Part shown: positions 5,824-13,086 of the stretch, in pieces | Layout: each line of letters opens with the position of its first letter | Numbering within the stretch: position 1 is the stretch's first letter | Assembly (NCBI GenBank): GCA_028697435.1 | Contig: JAQVFD010000022.1 | Coordinates: 1-13,985, forward strand | Reading direction: 5' to 3' | Length of the DNA: 13,985 nt | From: Clostridiaceae bacterium | Lineage (GTDB): Bacteria; Bacillota; Clostridia; Lutisporales; Lutisporaceae | The notes under the pieces: generated by a model | Database searches by the model: none | Told to the model about the DNA's origin: nothing | What the model saw: the letters and a program-made list of their open reading frames with translations, nothing else | Position numbers and translations under genes: made by a program

Positions 5824-7628
5824 TATTTAAGATACGTACCAAAATACTGGTAGGGATGCTGATTATCGGAGTGGTTGCAGCTCTTCCTATTACATTCATA
5901 AGCATGGATTCACTTATAAGATCCTCTAAAGACCAGGCAAAAGACTTTGGTGAAAAATCCGCTTATTACAATTCTGAAATTATCAATACCTGGCTTTCGG
6001 AAAAGGCAAAGATTCTTATGGAGTTGAAGTTACAGCTAAAGGATATTGGAAGCGATGAAGAGGTCATAAAGCTTTTAAGGATGTATTCCGGTATCAGTCA
6101 GGATTTTATCAGTATTTTCATTGGAACGGATGACAATAGAATGTTGGATGCTTATGGGTGGATACCTGATGAAAGCTATAATGTCAGTGAAAGACCATGG
6201 TTTCAAAAAGCAGTAAACAAGGACAAATATGTAACGACTTCTGCTTATCGGGATGTTAATAAACAGGAGAATGTCATTGCTGTTGCATCCGGCATTGATC
6301 TTCAAGAATACAAAGGGGTCATTGCTGCAAATATTTATGTAGATTATATTCTTGAAATAATCAATGATATAAAGTACGGAGAAAATGGATTTGCCATACT
6401 GTTGGATGATACTTATAATATTATTACCGGTCCAAAGGATGCGGAAAAGTTAGCAGTTTTCAATTACATTTTTGAAGCAAGTGGCAGGAAGGCACAAGGT
6501 TTTGACAAATCGGAAGCTTATGAAATTGAGATTGACGGTATAGATTACATTGCCGCTTATTCAAGTATTGAAGGATTTGATTGGAGCCTCTTCTTAGTGG
6601 CACCTTTATCTGATTTTATTACTTCGGCATATATAATGCAAAAGCAAATGATTCAGATTTCTCTGGGGATCCTGGTAATAATTTTTATGATCGATTATAT
6701 CCTGAGTAGTACAATATCTAGTCCCATTGAGACTTTAGTTAATTGGGTATCAAGAATTGCTAAGGGGGATTTTGATACTGCCATTAACATAAAAACTCAG
6801 GATGAGATTGGTAAGCTCAGCAAAGAGCTGGATAAAATGCGGATTAATTTAAAGACGATCTTTGAATCCCTTAAGTATGAAAGTAATATTATTTCCATGA
6901 ATTCACAAAACCTGGCCGAGCATTTAGATGAAACTTACCAGGGGACATCCCGATTCATGTCAATGTTGTCTCATGATATCAAAACACCGGTTACCCTGAT
7001 TAAAGGTTATAGCAAGGCTTTAAGCATGGATATGGTGGACCGGGACAAAACAAAGGACTACATTGAAAGAATTCAGTATCGTTCTGAGCAAATTGAAAAT
7101 ATTGTAGCGGATATTTTGGATAACACATATGAGGCAAATGATATAAAAGTTAATTTAAAAGAGATAAAAATCATAGATTATATAAACATGATACTATATA
7201 ACACGGAAAACTATGTGATCAACCAAAAGCATCAGTTGTTAGAAATGATTGATTATGGGGGTATAGACCTTCAGGGGATTATTGCCATTGATATTACGAA
7301 AATTCACAGAGTCATCAATAATATCTTATCTAATGCCGTAAAGTTCTCAAAAGATGATACAGTGATTGAATTGATTATTAAGGAAGAGGATGGCAGGGTA
7401 TTAACTTGTATAAAGGATTATGGGATAGGTATCAAGGCCGAAGAGCAGGAGAAAATTTTTAATATGTTTTACAAGTCAGACGACTCAAAAAAGGGTTATG
7501 GACTTGGGTTATATATTAATAAATCCATTATTGAAGCACACCAAGGAGAGATTTTTTTCGAATCGGTACACCAACAGGGTACAATCAGCGGCTACTATTT
7601 ACCTATAAAAAAGATCATAAATGCTTAA
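5820..7628 (+). CDS. Membrane sensor histidine kinase with dCache-like sensor domain
   Basis: This 602-residue kinase is the likely partner of the response regulator it overlaps. Membrane helix 1 is at about 9-28. An extracytoplasmic domain of about 240 residues follows, with the RPWFQKAV motif (125-132) and ANIYVDYI typical of dCache sensors that bind small molecules. Helix 2 is at about 276-297. A HAMP linker (about 298-350) follows. The dimerisation/phosphoacceptor domain has His385 in SHDIKTP, and the ATPase domain has the N box NNILSNAVKFS (500-510), G1 DYGIGI (533-538) and G2 KGYGLGL (558-564). No catalytic element is missing. The ligand is unknown. The context (purine catabolism plus a TRAP importer) suggests an external purine, ureide or carboxylate, but this is inference. 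It is followed 23 nt later by yqeC in the same direction. Confidence 0.93.
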   Translation: MIFKIRTKILVGMLIIGVVAALPITFISMDSLIRSSKDQAKDFGEKSAYYNSEIINTWLSEKAKILMELKLQLKDIGSDEEVIKLLRMYSGISQDFISIFIGTDDNRMLDAYGWIPDESYNVSERPWFQKAVNKDKYVTTSAYRDVNKQENVIAVASGIDLQEYKGVIAANIYVDYILEIINDIKYGENGFAILLDDTYNIITGPKDAEKLAVFNYIFEASGRKAQGFDKSEAYEIEIDGIDYIAAYSSIEGFDWSLFLVAPLSDFITSAYIMQKQMIQISLGILVIIFMIDYILSSTISSPIETLVNWVSRIAKGDFDTAINIKTQDEIGKLSKELDKMRINLKTIFESLKYESNIISMNSQNLAEHLDETYQGTSRFMSMLSHDIKTPVTLIKGYSKALSMDMVDRDKTKDYIERIQYRSEQIENIVADILDNTYEANDIKVNLKEIKIIDYINMILYNTENYVINQKHQLLEMIDYGGIDLQGIIAIDITKIHRVINNILSNAVKFSKDDTVIELIIKEEDGRVLTCIKDYGIGIKAEEQEKIFNMFYKSDDSKKGYGLGLYINKSIIEAHQGEIFFESVHQQGTISGYYLPIKKIINA

Positions 7629-7651
7629 GAGCACCAAGGGGGAAAACGTAA

Positions 7652-8440
7652 ATGAAATCCATCGGGGCTGAAGCTGCGGGTCAGGCTGTATATATGGAGG
7701 GCTTGTTTAGACAAATTAATATTGACTTAATGAAGAAAGAAATGATCTGCCTGGTAGGTGCGGGAGGAAAAACTTCTGCTATGTTCAGACTTGCACAGGA
7801 GCTTTCTGCTGAGAGTAAAAAAGTTCTTGTCACAACTACCACAGAAATATTTTTCCCCGACAGTGAACAGTACGACAAGATAATAATTACGGATTCGGCA
7901 CTTCCGGATATGCTGATAAATATTGAAAGCGGCAGCATTACTGTTTGCGGCAGGGCAGTTTCAAGTGAAGGCAAGTTATTGGGAGTTGATCAGGGATTTT
8001 TGGATGTGCTGTTTTTAAAAGGTATATTTGATTATATAATCGTAGAAGGGGACGGTTCAAAGAAAAGACCCATAAAGGCACCGGCAGGGCATGAGCCTGT
8101 TATACCCTCTCTTACGACAAAAGTGCTGGGACTTATAGGCCTTGACAGTATCGGAAAGAAAGTATTTACGGAATTTGTGCATAGGCAGGAGATTTTTTGC
8201 AGTATACTTGGTTGCAGTGAGGGGGACATTATTGACGCAGATTTAATCAGCAGGTTAATTGTCCATGAAGAAGGTTTATTTAAAGCAGTTCCTCCTCAGG
8301 CTGAACGGTATGTTGTATTAAATAAAGCGGATGAAGAGAATGAAAGGCTTGCAGCTTTGGAAATAATACAAAGGCTTTCAGATATGGAGTATGAGCTTGA
8401 GGGAGTAGTAATTTCAAAGCTTAGGGATGTGAAGCCATGA
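7652..8440 (+). CDS. yqeC: Selenium-dependent hydroxylase accessory protein YqeC
   Basis: This 262-residue cytoplasmic protein belongs to the YqeC family, found with molybdenum hydroxylases in genomes predicted to make a selenium-dependent Mo cofactor. Its biochemical step is not established. A P-loop-like segment, VGAGGKTS (35-42), is followed by TTTTEIF (61-67). The family hallmark VEGDGSKKRPIKAP (131-144) comes next, then a LNKAD motif (223-227) resembling a nucleotide-specificity element. These features suggest a nucleotide-dependent maturation factor. AAGGGGG at 7636-7642, nine bases upstream, supports the start. The stop overlaps the mocA start by ATGA. The order yqeC-mocA-yqeB here resembles E. 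coli, where yqeB, yqeC and mocA are also neighbours. Confidence 0.88.
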   Translation: MKSIGAEAAGQAVYMEGLFRQINIDLMKKEMICLVGAGGKTSAMFRLAQELSAESKKVLVTTTTEIFFPDSEQYDKIIITDSALPDMLINIESGSITVCGRAVSSEGKLLGVDQGFLDVLFLKGIFDYIIVEGDGSKKRPIKAPAGHEPVIPSLTTKVLGLIGLDSIGKKVFTEFVHRQEIFCSILGCSEGDIIDADLISRLIVHEEGLFKAVPPQAERYVVLNKADEENERLAALEIIQRLSDMEYELEGVVISKLRDVKP

Positions 8441-9015
8441 TAAGCGGTATTATACTTGCATCGGGATTATCCAGGAGAATGGGTACAGATAAGTTGCTGC
8501 TTCCGGTTAAGGGAGTACCTGTAATTGAAAGGGTAGTAGCAGCAGCCACTAAATCAAAGCTGGGAGAGGTTATCCTGGTATGTAGCAGCGATTCTGTGGC
8601 CAATATCGGTAAGAAATACCGAACAAAAATTGTGGAGAATAATGCTCCGGAAATGGGGCAAAGTCATTCAATACGCTTGGGAGTCATAAATTCCTGTCAA
8701 TCTGCCGAAGGCTTAATGTTTCTTGTGGGGGATCAGCCTTTTATCACTGAAGGTATTATTAATAAACTGATTGAAAGCTTTACTCATGAAAACTGCAGTG
8801 CAGTGGTCCCTATGTATAATGGAATAAAAGGAAACCCGGTGATATTTTCTTCAAAACTGCGGCATAAGCTTATGAATCTATCGGGAGATTCGGGAGGCCG
8901 TGTATTACTTAAAGAATTGGAAGACATCACCACTGTCAGTTTTGATGATGCAAAGCCGGGGATGGACATTGATACAAGAGAGGACTATGAAGCAATGAAA
9001 ATGCTGGAGGATTGA
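8437..9015 (+). CDS. mocA: Molybdenum cofactor cytidylyltransferase-like NTP transferase
   Basis: This 192-residue cytoplasmic enzyme is expected to add CMP from CTP to the Mo-molybdopterin, making the cytosine dinucleotide cofactor used by xanthine dehydrogenase-family enzymes. The nucleotide-binding N terminus reads LASGLSRRMGTDKLLLPVKG (7-26). Other MocA/MobA-like motifs are GQSHSIRLG (74-82), the metal-binding GDQP (98-101), GNPVIF (132-137), GDSGGR (150-155) and DIDTREDY (177-184). The GDxGGR and DIDT motifs and the context favour MocA over the guanylyltransferase MobA. It overlaps yqeC by four bases, and the next gene starts one base after its stop, so the three accessory proteins are probably made together. 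Confidence 0.86.
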   Translation: MISGIILASGLSRRMGTDKLLLPVKGVPVIERVVAAATKSKLGEVILVCSSDSVANIGKKYRTKIVENNAPEMGQSHSIRLGVINSCQSAEGLMFLVGDQPFITEGIINKLIESFTHENCSAVVPMYNGIKGNPVIFSSKLRHKLMNLSGDSGGRVLLKELEDITTVSFDDAKPGMDIDTREDYEAMKMLED

Positions 9016-9016
9016 A

Positions 9017-9820
9017 ATGGATGATATAATAATTGTCAGAGGTGCGGGAGATATTGCAACCGGGATAGCACACAGGCTTTATAAATGCGGCTTCCGGCTG
9101 CTTCTTACAGAAATTGAGAAACCAACGGTTGTAAGACGTTTTGCCTCCTTTGCTAATGCCGTTATGACAGATGAAGCGGAAGTGGAAGGTGTCCGCGCAG
9201 TAAAAGCGGAATGTAACGAAGACATATATAATATATGGAATAATAACCATATACCTGTACTGTGCGACAGTGAATTGAATATACTTGAACAGATAAAACC
9301 ATTGGCAATTGTTGATGCTATATTGGCAAAAAGAAATACCGGTACCCGCAGGGATATGGCTCCGATTACTGTGGGCGTAGGCCCGGGATTTAGAGCAGGT
9401 ACGGATGTGGATGCCGTAGTTGAAACCGGTAGGGGACATTATTTGGGAAAAGTTATATATAAAGGTACAGCTTGTGATAATACGGGAATCCCGGGAGAAA
9501 TTATGGGATATTCTCAAGAAAGGCTGCTTAGGGCACCGGTTAGCGGTATTATAGCAAACATACATGAAATAGGTGACTTGGTTAAGCAGGGAGACGTGGT
9601 TGCATTTGTAGCTGATGAGCCGGTGCAGTCCAATATTGACGGAGTAATAAGGGGGCTTATTGCAAGTAATACCCAGGTGCAGGAGGGCTTGAAAATCGGA
9701 GATATAGACCCTAGGGGCATAAGGGAATATTGCTTTTCAATATCGGATAAGGCAAGGGCAGTAGCCGGGGGAGTACTGGAAGCAATACTGGCACTGAAGT
9801 ATGAGAGAGGTTTGAAATGA
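9017..9820 (+). CDS. yqeB: Selenium-dependent molybdenum hydroxylase accessory protein YqeB
   Basis: This 267-residue protein matches the YqeB family, a genomic marker of selenium-dependent molybdenum hydroxylases; its reaction is not known. The N terminus has a Rossmann-like glycine motif, RGAGDIATGIA (8-18), followed by LLLTEIEKPTVVRR. A central segment with VGVGPGFRAGTD and a VETGRGHYLGKVI stretch is typical of the family. The C-terminal part resembles a biotinyl/lipoyl-like beta fold (RAPVSGIIANIHEIGDLVKQGD). GGAGG at 9006-9010, six bases upstream, fixes the start. The stop overlaps the adenine deaminase start by ATGA, which ties cofactor maturation to purine catabolism in one transcript. 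Confidence 0.88.
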   Translation: MDDIIIVRGAGDIATGIAHRLYKCGFRLLLTEIEKPTVVRRFASFANAVMTDEAEVEGVRAVKAECNEDIYNIWNNNHIPVLCDSELNILEQIKPLAIVDAILAKRNTGTRRDMAPITVGVGPGFRAGTDVDAVVETGRGHYLGKVIYKGTACDNTGIPGEIMGYSQERLLRAPVSGIIANIHEIGDLVKQGDVVAFVADEPVQSNIDGVIRGLIASNTQVQEGLKIGDIDPRGIREYCFSISDKARAVAGGVLEAILALKYERGLK

Positions 9821-11532
9821 GTGTAGAACAGAAACAAAAAAGAATAGAAATAGCCGCAGGCAGGAAAAAGGCTGACCTGGTAATCAAGAATGCCGGTATT
9901 GTAAATGTGTTTACAAATGAAATAATATTCGGCGATATTGCAGTCCATGACAGTCTTATAGTGGGTATTGGAGAATACTCAGGCAAAGAAGAGATTGATG
10001 CCGGCGGTAAATACGTTTGTCCCGGGCTTATTGACTGTCATGTTCATATTGAATCCGGCATGGTAACTCCGGTGGAATTTGCACGGGTTGTTTTGCAGCA
10101 TGGAACTACGACGATTATAGCAGATCCTCATGAAATAGCCAATGTATGCGGTATCGAAGGTATTCATTTTATGATGAATGAGGCACAATTTGTGCCTATG
10201 AATATATACTACATGATGCCATCCTGTGTGCCGGCGACTCCTTTTGAAAACAATGGAGCTACTCTTACGGCAAGGGTAATGGAGCCTTTTGCAGGAAGCC
10301 CCCATATACTTGGACTTGGAGAGGTTATGAATTATCCGGGAGTGTTGGTTGGGGACACGGAAATCCTGAACAAAATCGAGCTTTATGATAATGCAGTTGT
10401 AGATGGGCACTGCTCAGGATTATCGGAGCATGAACTTTGTGCATACAAGGCTGTTGGGGTGCTGACCAACCATGAATGTACAAATATTGATGAGGTAATC
10501 TCACATCTGAGACTTGGCATGTACGTGCAGATAAGAGAAGGCTCAGCCGCCAGAAACCTTGCCGACATAATATCAGGACTTATTGAACGGAGCATTCCCC
10601 TTAACCGCTGTGTATTTTGCACTGATGACAAGCATCTGCAGGATATTTCCAGGGAAGGGCATATAAACTATAACATAAAAAAAGCAATTTGCTTGGGGAT
10701 AGACCCTATCGAAGCGATAAAAATGGCAACAATAAATCCTGCGCAGTGCTACAATTTAAAACGTTTAGGAGCTGTAGCTCCCGGGTATTCGGCTGATTTG
10801 CTTATACTATCCGATTTAGACAGCTTTAATATTGAAAAGGTACTATTCCGTGGGGCAGTTGTCTGTGAAAAGGGCAAAAAGCCCAATATCAGTAGGATCA
10901 TTGATGATCCCAATGTAATAAATACAGTCAGGATTCCCGATTTGTCGCCGGAACATTTTGCAATAAAGATTGATGATATAACCGCAAATGTCATTACAGT
11001 CATTCCAAACCAGCTGATTACTAAAAGAGAAATACTTCCTGTATCTAAAGACAGTGAAAACAATTTTATACCCGACGAAGTATTTTCAAAGGTTGTAGTA
11101 GTAGAGCGCCATAAAGCTACAGGAAATATTGGGCTTGGAATTGTGAAAGGATTTGGTATCAGAAATGGAGCAATAGCATCTACTGTTGCCCATGATTCTC
11201 ATAATCTTATCATAGTCGGTGATAATGACGCAGATATGCTCTTAGCTTCACGGGAATTGAAAAGAGTCAACGGGGGTTATACCGTTGTGAGCGGTGGAGA
11301 GGTGATAGGTACGCTGCCCCTTCCCATAGCAGGCCTTATGAGTGACGGGGATGCATCCTTTGTAGAAGATAAGTTGATGGAAATGATAGATTCAGCAAAA
11401 AGCCTCGGGGTATCGGATGGAATTGATCCTTTTGTAACGATGTCATTCCTAACACTTCCGGTTATTCCCGAGTTAAGGGTAACAGACAGAGGTCTCTTTG
11501 ATGTGAATAGCTTCAGCTTTATTGATATATAA
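9817..11532 (+). CDS. ade: Adenine deaminase (EC 3.5.4.2)
   Basis: This 571-residue metal-dependent amidohydrolase converts adenine to hypoxanthine and ammonia, feeding adenine into xanthine-type oxidation. The metal-site motifs of the bacterial Ade family are in order: DCHVHIES (73-80; His75, His77), IADPHEIANVCG (101-112), GLGEVMNYPGV (166-176; Glu169), DGHCSGLS (196-203; His198), TNHECT (217-222; His219) and FCTDDKHLQD (267-276). The C-terminal domain has the family-typical VAHDSHNLIIVG and MSFLTLPVIPELRVTD stretches. Length is normal for Ade (roughly 570-600). It overlaps yqeB by four bases. The next gene starts 13 nt after its stop. Confidence 0.95.
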   Translation: MSVEQKQKRIEIAAGRKKADLVIKNAGIVNVFTNEIIFGDIAVHDSLIVGIGEYSGKEEIDAGGKYVCPGLIDCHVHIESGMVTPVEFARVVLQHGTTTIIADPHEIANVCGIEGIHFMMNEAQFVPMNIYYMMPSCVPATPFENNGATLTARVMEPFAGSPHILGLGEVMNYPGVLVGDTEILNKIELYDNAVVDGHCSGLSEHELCAYKAVGVLTNHECTNIDEVISHLRLGMYVQIREGSAARNLADIISGLIERSIPLNRCVFCTDDKHLQDISREGHINYNIKKAICLGIDPIEAIKMATINPAQCYNLKRLGAVAPGYSADLLILSDLDSFNIEKVLFRGAVVCEKGKKPNISRIIDDPNVINTVRIPDLSPEHFAIKIDDITANVITVIPNQLITKREILPVSKDSENNFIPDEVFSKVVVVERHKATGNIGLGIVKGFGIRNGAIASTVAHDSHNLIIVGDNDADMLLASRELKRVNGGYTVVSGGEVIGTLPLPIAGLMSDGDASFVEDKLMEMIDSAKSLGVSDGIDPFVTMSFLTLPVIPELRVTDRGLFDVNSFSFIDI

Positions 11533-11545
11533 AGGAAGTGCTTAT

Positions 11546-12913
11546 ATGAATGAAGAAATGGATTTGATAATCAAAAATGGGACAATTATTACTGCATCGG
11601 AGTCATACAAAGCCGATATAGCTGTGAAAAACGGCAAAATTGCAATGATTTCCGAGAATGTGAATGTTAAAGGTGAAAGGGTAGTTGATGCTGCCGGCAA
11701 ATTGGTGCTGCCGGGGGCTATTGATACCCATGTGCATTTTGAACTGCCGGTTGGGGAGACAGTATCAGCTGACAACTACGAATCCGGTACCAGGGCCGCG
11801 GCTTGCGGCGGGACTACGATGATTATAGATTTTGCGACTCAGGAAAAAGGAATGGGACTTGTAGAAACAGTTCATGACAGGTTTAAGCATATAGAGCCCA
11901 AAGCCTGCGTGGATTATTCCTTTCATATTGCAATTACCGATTTGACCGACAAAATCCTTGATGAGTTTAAGACCTCTGCCGAGTTTGGCATCCCAAGCTT
12001 CAAGCTCTATATGGTTTATGAAAATATGATGGTTGATGACGGAGCAATTGCCGATGCACTGGAAAGGTCAAAGGAGACGGGCGTTTTGATTGCAGTGCAT
12101 GCAGAAAATCCGTACCTGATTAGCAGAAGGATAAAAAAACTATTGTCACAAGGTAAAACCTCGGCATGGTATCATTATGAAAGCCGTCCTGAATTTGTAG
12201 AAGTTGATGCAGTAAGAAGGATGGTGTATCTTGCTAAGAGCTTGAAAGCTCCTTTGTATATTGTGCATCTGGCAAGCAGGGAAGGTCTGGATGAAATAAT
12301 AAAAGCCAGAGATGAAGGCCTTGAAATATATGCGGAAACCTGCCCCCATTACCTGAACTTTACCAATGAAGTGTATAAGAGAGAGGATGGCAGAAACTTC
12401 ATATGCTCTCCCGCTATTAAGGGAGAAGACAGCCGGAAGGCATTATGGGAAGGTCTGAGAAGGGGATATATATCGACAGTTGCTACAGACCACTGCCCCT
12501 TCAAGTCCTATGAAAAGGATTGGGGCAAGGATGACTTTACCAAGACTCCAAATGGTTGCATGGGTGTTGAGAACATGTATCCATATATGTTAAGCGAGGC
12601 AAATAAAGGGCAAATATCCTTTAATAAAGTCGTGGAAGTGTGTTCTGAAAATGTAGCAAAAATATTCGGCTGCTCACCGCAGAAAGGAACTATAGCAGTC
12701 GGCAGTGATGCAGATATAGTGATTTATGACCCCAAAAAGAAGTTTATAATATCCAAAGAAAACATGCATTCCGAAGTAGACTACACTATATGGGAGAACT
12801 GCGAAATGACAGGTTATCCCATTATGACCTTCTCCCGGGGCAGACTAGTGTACGAAGAAGGTTCCTTTAGGGGAGAACCCGGCTGGGGCCGATTCGTGAA
12901 ATGCTATAGGTAG
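11546..12913 (+). CDS. hydA: Dihydropyrimidinase / D-hydantoinase-family cyclic amidohydrolase
   Basis: This 455-residue zinc amidohydrolase opens a cyclic amide bond (dihydropyrimidine, hydantoin or a related ureide ring). The binuclear metal site is complete: DTHVHFE (60-66; His62, His64), carbamylated-lysine position Lys153 in PSFKLYMVY, His185 (VHAEN), His241 (VHLAS) and Asp315 (ATDHCPF). The substrate-side segment MGVENMYP (339-346) and the C-terminal GWGRFVK are typical of dihydropyrimidinases. AAGGAAG at 11532-11538, seven bases upstream, supports the ATG at 11546; an in-frame TTG at 11522 inside the previous gene is less likely. It corresponds by context to hyuA of the E. coli purine region. 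The true substrate may be a purine-breakdown ring rather than a pyrimidine. It is the last gene before a strong inverted repeat. Confidence 0.9.
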   Translation: MNEEMDLIIKNGTIITASESYKADIAVKNGKIAMISENVNVKGERVVDAAGKLVLPGAIDTHVHFELPVGETVSADNYESGTRAAACGGTTMIIDFATQEKGMGLVETVHDRFKHIEPKACVDYSFHIAITDLTDKILDEFKTSAEFGIPSFKLYMVYENMMVDDGAIADALERSKETGVLIAVHAENPYLISRRIKKLLSQGKTSAWYHYESRPEFVEVDAVRRMVYLAKSLKAPLYIVHLASREGLDEIIKARDEGLEIYAETCPHYLNFTNEVYKREDGRNFICSPAIKGEDSRKALWEGLRRGYISTVATDHCPFKSYEKDWGKDDFTKTPNGCMGVENMYPYMLSEANKGQISFNKVVEVCSENVAKIFGCSPQKGTIAVGSDADIVIYDPKKKFIISKENMHSEVDYTIWENCEMTGYPIMTFSRGRLVYEEGSFRGEPGWGRFVKCYR

Positions 12914-12923
12914 TAAGGATAGT

Positions 12924-12976
12924 ATAAAAGTGGTATATTAAACTGCTTAATAAGCAGTTTAATATACCACTTTTAT
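12924..12976 (+). terminator. Perfect 26-bp inverted repeat, likely bidirectional terminator
   Basis: Positions 12924-12949 and 12951-12976 are perfect reverse complements around a single central base (12950). The arms begin and end with A-rich and T-rich ends (ATAAAAG... and ...CTTTTAT), so transcripts from either strand form a long hairpin ending in U-rich sequence. It begins 11 bases after the hydA stop and closes the long operon. Its right end is two bases before the -35 of the next promoter. Confidence 0.85.
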
Positions 12977-12978
12977 TG

Positions 12979-13007
12979 TTGACAGAATTTACTAAACATT
13001 CTATAAT
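12979..13007 (+). promoter_or_regulatory. Full-consensus sigma-A promoter of ygeW
   Basis: TTGACA (12979-12984) and TATAAT (13002-13007) are separated by exactly 17 bp, a perfect match to the housekeeping-promoter consensus. Transcription would start near 13014, leaving a leader of about 70 nt before the ygeW start at 13087. It is the strongest promoter visible in the window. Confidence 0.88.
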
Positions 13008-13011
13008 TATA

Positions 13012-13027
13012 TTGACTAGACAGTCAA
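13012..13027. promoter_or_regulatory. Operator-like palindrome over the ygeW transcription start
   Basis: TTGACT (13012-13017) and AGTCAA (13022-13027) are inverted around AGAC. The palindrome starts five bases after the -10 and covers the predicted start site, an ideal place for a repressor to block a strong promoter. TGACT...AGTCA palindromes resemble operators of some TetR-type repressors, but no such gene is in the window. The symmetry is seen; the repressor is inferred. Confidence 0.5.
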
Positions 13028-13086
13028 ATTTTTTCACGAAGTTTTTCAGCATTAAAATAAAAATATTAAAAGCAGGAGAGAGATAC

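Noticed and set aside
8936..9565. Open minus-strand frame of 209 codons opposite mocA/yqeB
   Set aside because: It lies wholly antisense to clear family genes, has no recognisable motifs, and has a Cys/His/Tyr-rich composition typical of a reverse-frame artefact.
9979..10410. Open minus-strand frame of 143 codons inside adenine deaminase
   Set aside because: It is antisense to the conserved metal-site region of ade and shows no credible ribosome binding site or domain.
11546..12913. Allantoinase or dihydroorotase identity for the cyclic amidohydrolase
   Set aside because: The FKLYMVY lysine segment, MGVENMYP and the C-terminal GWGRFVK fit dihydropyrimidinase/hydantoinase proteins better, although substrate remains unproven.
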